Of a stretch of 11,716 bases of DNA, positions 6,595 through 11,716 are shown piece after piece. A model generated the notes under the pieces. That model made no database searches. It worked only from the letters and a program-made list of their open reading frames with translations, and was not told the origin of the DNA. Made by a program: the position numbers and the translations under genes. Numbering within the stretch: position 1 is the first letter of the stretch; every line of letters begins with the position of its first letter. The DNA is from an uncultured Achromobacter sp. Its GTDB lineage: Bacteria > Pseudomonadota > Gammaproteobacteria > Burkholderiales > Burkholderiaceae_B. The stretch is taken from positions 1-11,716 of the forward strand of contig CAJYKY010000040.1 in NCBI GenBank assembly GCA_913775005.1. The letters run 5' to 3'.

Positions 6595-7812
6595 ATGCCG
6601 CTTACGCATTCTTCCGACGAACTGTCCGCCTGGTTGCGGCTGTCTTTGGAGCCAAATGTTGGTTCCGCCACCGCCTGTATGCTGCTGGCGGCGCTGGGCC
6701 TGCCCGAACAAATCTATGCGCAGCGCGCCACCGCGCTGGCCCGGCACCTGCCCGACACGCTGGCGCGCCAGTTGGCCGCGCCCATGCCGGCCGACATGGC
6801 GGCGCTGGTGGAGGCCTCGTTGAAGTGGGTGGACGCCCCCGGCCGCCACATCCTGACGCTGGCGGACCCGACCTACCCGCAAAGCCTGCTCACCATTGCC
6901 GACCCGCCCATCCTGCTTTATGTCGCTGGTGACCCGGCGTATCTGCAAGGCCAGGCGCTGGCCGTGGTGGGCGCGCGCAACGCCACGCCGGGCGGGCAGG
7001 AGAACGCCCGCGCGTTCGCCCGCCATCTGGCTGGTCATGGCTGGCGGGTCGTGAGCGGGCTGGCGCTGGGCATCGATGCCGCCGCGCACGAAGGGGCGCT
7101 GGACGCGGGCCCCCATGGCGCGGGTACTGTGGCTGTCATGGGGACTGGCATCGACCGCATCTACCCCGCCCGCAACCGTGATCTTGCCCATCGCATCGCC
7201 GCGCAGGGCGCGTTGGTGTCTGAGTTTCCGCTGGGCATGGGTGCGCTGCCGCAGCACTTTCCCAAACGCAACCGCATCGTGGCCGGCCTGGCGCGTGGCG
7301 TGCTGGTGGTGGAAGCGGCCAAGCAGAGCGGGTCGCTGATCACGGCGCGGCTGGCAGGCGAAAGCGGGCGCGAGGTGTTCGCCATTCCTGGCTCCATCCA
7401 TTCCCCGCTGTCGCGCGGCTGCCATGCGCTGATCCGGCAAGGCGCCAAGCTGGTGGAGACGGCGGCCGATATCACCGACGAACTGGGCGGCGGCCCCGTG
7501 CCCGCTGCGGGTGCGCGGAACCCGCGCATGACTGCCGCGTCGGCGCGGTCTATGGCGGAACGCCGTTTGCCGGACCAGGCGTTGGCGGATGACTCCCTGC
7601 CCGATTACGCGTCACCCGATCACCCTTTGCCCGACGACACTTTGCCTTCGCATCCCCTGCTGGACGCGCTGGGTTACGACCCGCTGCATCCCGACGCGAT
7701 CCAGTCGCGCTGCGGCATGGACGTTGCCGAGTTACAGGCGCAGCTGGTCGAACTGGAATTGCAGGGCCGCATCGCTCGCCTGGACGACGGCCGATACCAG
7801 CGGTTGAAGTAG
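6595..7812 (+). CDS. dprA: DNA processing protein DprA (Smf)
   Basis: Binds incoming single-stranded DNA and loads RecA during natural transformation; it is also kept in bacteria not known to be competent. Of 405 residues, an N-terminal helical SAM-like part (about 8-75) is followed by the Rossmann-like DNA-binding core: ALAVVGARNATPGG (121-134), SGLALGIDAAAH (154-165), GTGIDRIYPARN (183-194), FPKRNRIVAGLARGVLVVEA (222-241) and GSLITARLA (247-255). A C-terminal winged-helix domain covers about 354-405. Between core and winged helix lies a disordered linker (about 296-353), mostly seven tandem pentapeptides. The ATG at 6595 is the only usual start after an in-frame TGA at 6529-6531; no clear ribosome binding site is seen. 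It is divergent from def-fmt. Confidence 0.95.
   Translation: MPLTHSSDELSAWLRLSLEPNVGSATACMLLAALGLPEQIYAQRATALARHLPDTLARQLAAPMPADMAALVEASLKWVDAPGRHILTLADPTYPQSLLTIADPPILLYVAGDPAYLQGQALAVVGARNATPGGQENARAFARHLAGHGWRVVSGLALGIDAAAHEGALDAGPHGAGTVAVMGTGIDRIYPARNRDLAHRIAAQGALVSEFPLGMGALPQHFPKRNRIVAGLARGVLVVEAAKQSGSLITARLAGESGREVFAIPGSIHSPLSRGCHALIRQGAKLVETAADITDELGGGPVPAAGARNPRMTAASARSMAERRLPDQALADDSLPDYASPDHPLPDDTLPSHPLLDALGYDPLHPDAIQSRCGMDVAELQAQLVELELQGRIARLDDGRYQRLK
7561..7665 (+). repeat. Seven 15-bp/pentapeptide tandem repeats in the dprA linker
   Basis: Seven consecutive 15-bp units encode residues 323-357 of DprA with consensus x-x-L-P-D. Positions 3-5 of the units read LPD, LAD, LPD, SPD, LPD, LPS and LLD; positions 1-2 vary. 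DNA similarity is also seen, for example units 3 and 5 share CTTTGCCCGA-like ends (CCTGCCCGAT and TTTGCCCGAC). The last unit merges into the winged-helix domain (HPLLDALGYDP). No frame is disturbed, as the period is a multiple of three. Confidence 0.85.
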
Positions 7813-7824
7813 GCGGCGCACGAT

Positions 7825-7848
7825 GGCGCTACTATTGCCGATAGCGCC
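7825..7848. other. Hairpin between dprA and the HMG-CoA lyase gene
   Basis: GGCGCTA (7825-7831) and TAGCGCC (7842-7848) form a perfect 7-bp stem with a 10-nt loop, 12 bp after the dprA stop. No T-tract follows, so it is not a standard terminator. It could be a weak or Rho-assisted 3' end, or chance in GC-rich DNA. Confidence 0.35.
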
Positions 7849-7885
7849 GCCGCGTCGCGCGGCCCGCGCCATCCAATACCGAACC

Positions 7886-7893
7886 AGGAAGAG
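7886..7893 (+). promoter_or_regulatory. Ribosome binding site of the HMG-CoA lyase gene
   Basis: AGGAAGAG ends 2 nt before the ATG, with its AGGA core 6 nt away. It supports the start at 7896. Confidence 0.75.
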
Positions 7894-7895
7894 AC

Positions 7896-8804
7896 ATGGC
7901 TTTGCCCTCCCGCGTGAAGATCGTCGAGGTGTCGCCTCGCGACGGTCTACAGAATGAAAAGGAATTCGTGCCCACCGACATCAAGGTGGAACTGGTCAAC
8001 CGCCTGGCCGCGGCCGGCTTTCCCAACGTGGAAGCCGCGTCGTTCGTGTCGCCCAAATGGGTGCCGCAAATGGCTGACGGCGCCGACGTGATGGCGCGCA
8101 TCGACCGCCGCCCCGGCACGATCTATTCGGTATTGACGCCCAACATGAAGGGCTTTGAAGGCGCGCTGGCCGCTGGCGCAGACGAGATCGTGATCTTCGG
8201 CGCCGCCAGCGAAGCGTTCTCGCAAAAAAACATCAACTGCTCCATCGCGGAATCCATCGCCCGCTTCGAACCCGTGGTGCAAGCCGCGCGCGAAGCCGGC
8301 ATCCGCGTGCGTGGCAGCATCAGCTGCGCGCTGGGCTGTCCCTACCAAGGCGACGTGCCCATCGAGTCCGTGGTGGACGTGGCGCAGCGCTACCTGGCGA
8401 TGCAGGTCGACGAAATCGACGTCGCTGACACCATCGGCGTCGGCACGCCGCAACGAGTGCGCGACGTCATGTCGGCGGTGACGCGCGTGGTCGACCCGGC
8501 ACGCGTGTCCGGCCACTTCCACGACACCTACGGCCAGGCGCTGGCCAACATCCTGGCCGCGCTGGAGACGGGGATTTCGATCTTCCATACGTCGGTGGCC
8601 GGCCTGGGCGGCTGCCCGTACGCCAAGGGCGCAACCGGCAACGTCGCCACCGAAGACGTGCTGTACATGCTGCGCGGGCTCGACATCGACACCGGTGTCG
8701 ACTTCGATGCCGTGGTGGATATCGGCCAATGGATGTCCGCGCATCTGAACCGCAAGGGTTCCAGCCGCGCCGGCAACGCCATTGCCGCCAAACGGGCCGC
8801 ATGA
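7896..8804 (+). CDS. mvaB: Hydroxymethylglutaryl-CoA lyase
   Basis: Cleaves 3-hydroxy-3-methylglutaryl-CoA to acetoacetate and acetyl-CoA, the last step of leucine breakdown, in a metal-dependent TIM barrel. The 302 residues carry SPRDGLQNE (13-21: catalytic Arg15, metal ligand Asp16), HFHDTYG (207-213: ligands His207 and His209), the signature SVAGLGGCPYAKGATGN (233-249) with catalytic-loop Cys240, and ligand Asn249. All of these sit at a constant -26 offset from the human enzyme's D42, H233, H235, C266 and N275. No other leucine-pathway gene (liu/ivd, methylcrotonyl-CoA carboxylase) is adjacent in the window. The stop overlaps the start of a membrane-protein gene (ATGA), so the two are probably cotranscribed and translationally coupled. 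A minor alternative is a related acyl-CoA lyase of the same family. Confidence 0.95.
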   Translation: MALPSRVKIVEVSPRDGLQNEKEFVPTDIKVELVNRLAAAGFPNVEAASFVSPKWVPQMADGADVMARIDRRPGTIYSVLTPNMKGFEGALAAGADEIVIFGAASEAFSQKNINCSIAESIARFEPVVQAAREAGIRVRGSISCALGCPYQGDVPIESVVDVAQRYLAMQVDEIDVADTIGVGTPQRVRDVMSAVTRVVDPARVSGHFHDTYGQALANILAALETGISIFHTSVAGLGGCPYAKGATGNVATEDVLYMLRGLDIDTGVDFDAVVDIGQWMSAHLNRKGSSRAGNAIAAKRAA

Positions 8805-9274
8805 CCACGCCTGGCCCTGCCCCCTCTACCGAAGACCGCGCGGCGCTGCTGCGCGAGATCGGCCCGCTGCCGCTGTCGGGCCAGGCCTGGCCCGATTGGG
8901 TCCGCATCCTGGCCTGGGTCATCCTGGCCGTGCTGGGCGTGCAGGTCGTCACCACGGCGATCCGCGCGCCCGCGCAACCGTTCGACACGCTGCTGGCGGT
9001 GGTGGTCGTGCTGTGCTTTGTCGGGCTGTTGTTCGTGTCCTGGCACATGCAGACGTCGATCACCACCATCGACGAAGACGGGCTGTCGCAAACCTGGTTC
9101 ACACGCCGCGAAGTGGCATGGGAAGACGTGCGTTACGCGCGCTTCGTGCCGATGCTGTTCTCCAAGCGGCTCGTGATCTTCACGCACCGGGGCCGCCCCG
9201 TAATCATCCAGGGCGGCACGCGCGAACTCCGCGCCGCCTTCGTGAAGATCGCGCAGCTCTACCGGCGCGGATAA
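8801..9274 (+). CDS. Small membrane protein with two transmembrane helices and a PH-like C-terminal domain
   Basis: Unnamed inner-membrane protein of 157 residues. A polar N-terminus (1-30, with SGQAWPDW before the membrane) precedes two hydrophobic helices at about 34-54 and 63-81 joined by a short loop, then a soluble domain (85-157). The latter begins TSITTIDEDGLSQTWFTRREVAWEDVRYARF and continues with short strands and a final helix. This strand-rich 'IDEDGL...W.dV' pattern is typical of bacterial pleckstrin-homology-like (bPH) domains in small membrane proteins; the function is unknown. With both ends on the same side, the domain is probably cytoplasmic. The ATG overlaps the mvaB stop by 4 bp, which fixes the start. 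The TAA leads directly into a terminator stem. Confidence 0.8.
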   Translation: MTTPGPAPSTEDRAALLREIGPLPLSGQAWPDWVRILAWVILAVLGVQVVTTAIRAPAQPFDTLLAVVVVLCFVGLLFVSWHMQTSITTIDEDGLSQTWFTRREVAWEDVRYARFVPMLFSKRLVIFTHRGRPVIIQGGTRELRAAFVKIAQLYRRG

Positions 9275-9306
9275 AAAAACGCCTCGGCATCAGCGCGAGG
9301 CGTTTA
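9273..9306. terminator. Bidirectional intrinsic terminator between the membrane-protein and amino-acid-binding-protein genes
   Basis: Stem AAACGCCTCG (9277-9286) and CGAGGCGTTT (9296-9305), a perfect 10 bp, has a 9-nt loop. On the minus strand the stem is followed by seven U (complement of the A-run 9273-9279), giving a strong terminator for the binding-protein gene whose stop is at 9328. On the plus strand only UUUA follows, so it is weaker for the membrane-protein gene, whose TAA overlaps the A-run. Confidence 0.88.
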
Positions 9307-9327
9307 TCGTGAAGCGTGGCGTGCGGA

Positions 9328-10344
9328 TCAGCGGATCGGCAGCGCGTACATCAGACCGCCCTGCGTCCATTGCGCATTCAAGCCGCGCTTGATCTTCAGC
9401 GGGCTGCCTTCGCCCACATTGCGCTCGAAGCTTTCACCGTAATTGCCCACCTGCTTGACGATGTTGTAGGCCCACTTTTCGTCCAGGCCCAGGTTCGCAC
9501 CGCTGCCCGGCGTGACGCCCAGGATGCGCTTGATATTCGGATTGGCGCTTTTGAGTTGCTCGTCCACGTTCTTGGACGTGACGCCGTATTCTTCCGCTTC
9601 AATCATTGCCGACAGCGACCAGCGCACGATGTTCAACCAGGTGTCATCGCCCTGGCGCACGAAGGGGCCCAAGGGTTCCTTGGAGATGATTTCCGGCAGT
9701 ACGACGTAGTCGTCCGGGTTTTGCAGCTTGGAAATGCGGATCGACGCCAGGCCCGACGCATCGGTCGAAAACACATCGCAGCGGCCCGCGGCAAACGCGT
9801 TGACCACTTCGTTGAAAGTCTCGATCACCACCGGCTTGTACGTCACGTTGTTCGCGCGCGCCCAGTCGGCCAGCGTGTTTTCGTTGGACGTGCCGGTTTG
9901 CAGGCAGATCGTGGCGCCGTTGATGTCCTTGGCGCTTTTCACGCCCAGCGACTTGGGCACCAGAAAGCCCTGGCCGTCATAGAAGTTGATGCCGGCGTGG
10001 ATGATGCCCAACGCGGTGTCGCGCTGCTGCGTCACGGTGGTGTTGCGCGTCAGCACGTCCACTTCGCCCGATTGCAGGGCGGTGAAGCGTTGCTGCGAAT
10101 TCAGCGGCACCACCTTGATCTTGTTGGCGTCGCCAAACACGGCCGCCGCGATGGCGCGGCACAGATCCACGTCCAGACCTTGCCACTTGCCTTGCGCGTC
10201 GGGCGCCGAAAAGCCCGCAAAGCCCGTGGTCGTGCCGCAAGCCACGGCGCCGCGCTGACGCACGACGTCCACCGTTGCCGCTTGCGCGACCTGCGCCGCT
10301 GCGATCAACAGCGCCGCACCCACCAACCCTTTTGCAATGTTCAT
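9328..10344 (-). CDS. Amino acid ABC transporter periplasmic substrate-binding protein, AapJ type
   Basis: Periplasmic receptor that delivers amino acids to an ABC importer. Of 338 residues, the first 22 form a signal peptide: Lys5, a hydrophobic core, and AQA|A as a typical signal peptidase I site. The mature protein shows the family-3 solute-binding pattern of AapJ (general L-amino acid): LDVDLCRAIAAAVFGD, FTALQSGEVDVLTRNTTVTQQRD, ICLQTGTSNENTLADW and RCDVFSTDASGLASIR, with four cysteines in the mature part. Length is close to AapJ (about 340). The ATG at 10344 is preferred because it begins the signal peptide and has CAGGA 9 nt upstream; a longer frame from 10407 has no such site. No permease or ATPase gene lies beside it, and a strong terminator follows within about 50 bp, so it appears monocistronic. 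Substrate specificity is not readable. Confidence 0.93.
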   Translation of the reverse strand: MNIAKGLVGAALLIAAAQVAQAATVDVVRQRGAVACGTTTGFAGFSAPDAQGKWQGLDVDLCRAIAAAVFGDANKIKVVPLNSQQRFTALQSGEVDVLTRNTTVTQQRDTALGIIHAGINFYDGQGFLVPKSLGVKSAKDINGATICLQTGTSNENTLADWARANNVTYKPVVIETFNEVVNAFAAGRCDVFSTDASGLASIRISKLQNPDDYVVLPEIISKEPLGPFVRQGDDTWLNIVRWSLSAMIEAEEYGVTSKNVDEQLKSANPNIKRILGVTPGSGANLGLDEKWAYNIVKQVGNYGESFERNVGEGSPLKIKRGLNAQWTQGGLMYALPIR

Positions 10345-10353
10345 GACCTGGAT

Positions 10354-10385
10354 TCCTGTATAAGCCGGGGCGCGCAGGACGCGCC
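10354..10385 (-). promoter_or_regulatory. 5' hairpin with loop complementary to the ribosome binding site of the binding-protein gene
   Basis: In the mRNA, GGCGCG (10385-10380) and CGCGCC (10374-10369) form a perfect 6-bp stem whose five-base loop is UCCUG (10379-10375). The ribosome binding site CAGGA (10358-10354), 10 nt after the stem, is its exact reverse complement. An H-type pseudoknot or loop-RBS contact could therefore hide the site. The hairpin would begin within a few nucleotides of the predicted transcript start. The pairing is seen in the sequence; regulation is inferred. Confidence 0.35.
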
Positions 10386-10396
10386 GAGGCAAGAAG

Positions 10397-10425
10397 CTTA
10401 TAGACATGAAGCGCCCGCGCCAAAT
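10397..10425 (-). promoter_or_regulatory. Candidate sigma-70 promoter of the binding-protein gene
   Basis: On the minus strand TATAAG (10402-10397) is a good -10. The -35 is weak: TTGGCG (10423-10418) at 15-bp spacing or ATTTGG (10425-10420) at 17 bp. Transcription would begin near 10390, about 45 nt before the ATG. Confidence 0.35.
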
Positions 10426-10440
10426 AACAAGCGCTTATTT
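10422..10440. promoter_or_regulatory. Inverted repeat AAATAA-N7-TTATTT at the candidate -35 region (possible operator)
   Basis: Perfect 6-bp arms AAATAA (10422-10427) and TTATTT (10435-10440) flank CAAGCGC. This AT-rich symmetrical site in GC-rich surroundings overlaps the upstream edge of the candidate promoter of the binding-protein gene. I do not recognise the regulator. Confidence 0.35.
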
Positions 10441-10450
10441 AGGTATGCCC

Positions 10451-10481
10451 GGCCGCGCGCGGGTTCAGACGCGCGCCGGCC
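10451..10481. other. Very GC-rich hairpin between the aminotransferase and binding-protein genes
   Basis: GGCC + GCGCGCG (10451-10461) pairs with CGCGCGC + GGCC (10470-10481), with a single bulged C at 10477 and an 8-nt loop. Eleven paired bases, all G/C, make it very stable. No T-tract follows on either strand. It may block read-through or define an mRNA end. Confidence 0.5.
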
Positions 10482-10503
10482 GTCCGGCAAACAGGCCCAG
10501 CAT

Positions 10504-10525
10504 ACCCAGCCTCGGAAGGCCGGGT
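10504..10525 (-). terminator. Possible hairpin terminator after the aminotransferase gene (no U-tract)
   Basis: On the minus strand ACCCGGCCT and AGGCTGGGT form a 9-bp stem with one G-U pair and a TCCG loop, 11 bp after the aminotransferase stop. The following bases (ATGCTGGGCC) are not U-rich, so it is at best a weak or assisted terminator. Confidence 0.35.
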
Positions 10526-10536
10526 CTTGTCCGGCG

Positions 10537-11716
10537 TCAGGCCGCCAGCGAGATCGACACCGGCTCGTTGGCCTGGCAGGCATCCAGCGCGCGGCCCAGC
10601 CGCACCATGCCTTGCGCGATTTCGGTTTCGTTCATGGTGGCGAACGACATGCGCATGGCGAACAGGTCGGCTTCTTCAAGGTTGGCGTAGAACGCCTTGC
10701 CCGGCACGTAGACCACTTCGTGTTCGATGGCGTAGGGCAACAGGCGCGTGGCGTCGATGTCGCCCGTCAGGCGCGCCCAGAAGAACATCCCGCCTTCGGG
10801 CTTGCGGAACGTGACGCGGCCGTCCAGTTCGCGGGCAAGCGCGCTGGCCATGGCGTCGCAGCGCAACCCGTAGGCGGCGCGGATACGCGGCACGTGCTCT
10901 TCATAACGTCCGTTGGCCAGATACTGCGCCACGACTTCCTGGATCCATGCCGATGACGCCATGTCATCCGCCGCCTTGGCGCTGACGCAGCGGCGGCGGA
11001 TTTCGGGCGGCGCCACCAGCCAGCCGATACGCAGCGCGGGCGCCATGGTCTTGGACATGCTGGCCAGATACACGGCCCAGTGGCGCGCTTCGCCTTCGGC
11101 CAGCGCCGCAATGGGCGGCACGGCTTCGCCGGCAAAACGCAATTCGCTGTAAGGGTCGTCTTCGACGATCAGGAAGCGATGCTTGACCGCCAGCTCCAGC
11201 AAGCGCAGGCGGCGCTGGCGCGAGATCGTGGCGCCGCAAGGGTTCGAAAACGAGGCCACCACGCAAACCATCTTGGGCTTGATGCGGGCAGCCAGTTCGT
11301 CCAGCGCGTCCACGTCGATGCCGTCCGGGCCAGACGGCACGGTGTGCACGGTGGCGCCGGTGTAACGCAGCGCTTGCACGGAATTGGGGAAGGCGGGCGA
11401 TTCGATAATGGCGTGATCGCCAGGCTGGAGCATCACGCGCGTCAACAGCGCCAACGCCTGTTGCGAGCCGCCCGTCACGACGAGTTCGGTATCCGCATTG
11501 CAATGCAGGCCCCGCGCGGCCGACAAGCGCGCCAGCTCATGACGCAGGCTGGCCTGGCCGTCGATATTCGAATATTGCAGGCAGGCACCCAACCGGGCCA
11601 TGACTTGCGTGGACGCGATCGACAGGCCTTCCACATCGAACAGCGCCTGCGCGGGATAGCCGCCCGCCAGCGAAATCGTACCCGGCCGCAACGCGTAGGG
11701 CATGAGGGAACGGATG
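10537..11716 (-). CDS. PLP-dependent aminotransferase, fold type I (class I/II, LysN/2-aminoadipate-like), N-terminus outside the window
   Basis: Predicted cytoplasmic transaminase using pyridoxal phosphate. Numbering from the ATG at 11703 (388 residues): GTISLAGGYP (8-17), TGGSQQALAL (77-86), FSNPCG (152-157; Asn154 contacts PLP), EDDPYSELRF (181-190; Asp183 and Tyr185), SMSKTMAPALRIGW (215-228; Schiff-base Lys218, phosphate-binding Arg225) and a C-terminal MRMSFATM with the substrate-carboxylate Arg. The frame stays open upstream to the edge and encodes IRSL before this Met. Relatives of the LysN/MocR-aminotransferase group have IRELLKLTQRPGVISFAGG there, so the true start very probably lies beyond 11716. 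No GntR-type DNA-binding domain is visible in this part. Its substrate is unknown. It lies upstream of the amino-acid-binding-protein gene on the same strand, with three inverted repeats between them. Confidence 0.9.
   Translation of the reverse strand, partial: IRSLMPYALRPGTISLAGGYPAQALFDVEGLSIASTQVMARLGACLQYSNIDGQASLRHELARLSAARGLHCNADTELVVTGGSQQALALLTRVMLQPGDHAIIESPAFPNSVQALRYTGATVHTVPSGPDGIDVDALDELAARIKPKMVCVVASFSNPCGATISRQRRLRLLELAVKHRFLIVEDDPYSELRFAGEAVPPIAALAEGEARHWAVYLASMSKTMAPALRIGWLVAPPEIRRRCVSAKAADDMASSAWIQEVVAQYLANGRYEEHVPRIRAAYGLRCDAMASALARELDGRVTFRKPEGGMFFWARLTGDIDATRLLPYAIEHEVVYVPGKAFYANLEEADLFAMRMSFATMNETEIAQGMVRLGRALDACQANEPVSISLAA

Noticed and set aside
6422..6932. Plus-strand frames upstream of and overlapping the dprA start
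   Set aside because: They lack ribosome binding sites and run out of frame into the clearly coding dprA; proteins are R/P/A-rich artefacts.
6388..7440. 350-codon minus-strand open frame antisense to dprA
   Set aside because: Same composition artefact; it runs over the conserved DprA core and the leader, without recognisable domains.
8467..9187. Minus-strand frames of more than 200 codons across mvaB and the membrane-protein gene
   Set aside because: They overlap two coupled, motif-supported plus-strand genes and show no motif of their own.
10403..10440. Possible sigma-54 promoter upstream of the amino-acid-binding-protein gene
   Set aside because: A TGGCGC element is present, but the required GC at the -12 position is missing at the right spacing.
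9316..10956. 546-codon plus-strand open frame antisense to the binding-protein and aminotransferase genes
   Set aside because: It covers two well-supported minus-strand genes and a hairpin-rich gap, its protein is rich in R, H, A and G with no known motif, and long antisense frames are common in GC-rich DNA.
1..11716. CRISPR array, tRNA, rRNA, insertion sequence, phage or toxin-antitoxin genes
   Set aside because: Nothing fitting these was seen on reading both strands; the window looks like contiguous core chromosome.

Overview
The window is ordinary, densely coding, GC-rich chromosome from a proteobacterium, most likely a betaproteobacterium of the Alcaligenaceae (Achromobacter/Bordetella type). 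That placement is an inference from codon and base composition, protein sequence style and the def-fmt // dprA arrangement; I could run no search. I see no rRNA, tRNA, CRISPR array, insertion sequence, phage or defence gene. Twelve genes are supported. The ones at both edges (rimO and an aminotransferase) are cut by the window.

Layout. (1) The 3' two thirds of rimO (+) ends at 898 in a bidirectional terminator that it shares with a convergent ferritin-like diiron protein gene (-, 992-1540). (2) A 232-bp divergent gap with two abutting perfect palindromes separates the ferritin-like gene from a tight + strand run: LOG-family phosphoribohydrolase, NTF2/SnoaL-like protein, HAD phosphatase (TTG start), PPOX-type flavoprotein and CYTH/class IV adenylate cyclase-like protein (1773-4846). 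Gaps are only 13-53 bp and no terminator is visible. (3) The CYTH stop codon overlaps the stop codon of the convergent def-fmt operon (-, 6328-4843), which formylates initiator Met-tRNA and deformylates nascent chains. (4) An AT-rich divergent gap leads to dprA (+), whose interdomain linker has been replaced or extended by seven in-frame tandem pentapeptides. (5) Hydroxymethylglutaryl-CoA lyase (+) overlaps by ATGA a two-helix membrane protein with a PH-like tail, ending in a second bidirectional terminator. (6) On the - strand come an AapJ-type amino-acid-binding protein and, upstream of it, a fold-type I aminotransferase that runs off the right edge.

How they fit together. Translation and ribosome housekeeping (rimO, def, fmt) and DNA uptake/recombination (dprA) sit beside metabolic genes. 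The LOG-NTF2-HAD-PPOX-CYTH run reads like one transcription unit for handling nucleotide or phosphorylated metabolites, but its joint function is not evident. The aminotransferase and the amino-acid-binding protein could both serve amino acid use, though inverted repeats between them suggest separate control.

The most interesting signals are small-scale: the 15-bp tandem repeat in dprA, a 5' hairpin whose loop is exactly complementary to the ribosome binding site of the binding-protein gene, the double palindrome before the ferritin-like gene, and a 14-bp triple repeat between the PPOX and CYTH genes. I found no convincing undescribed system.
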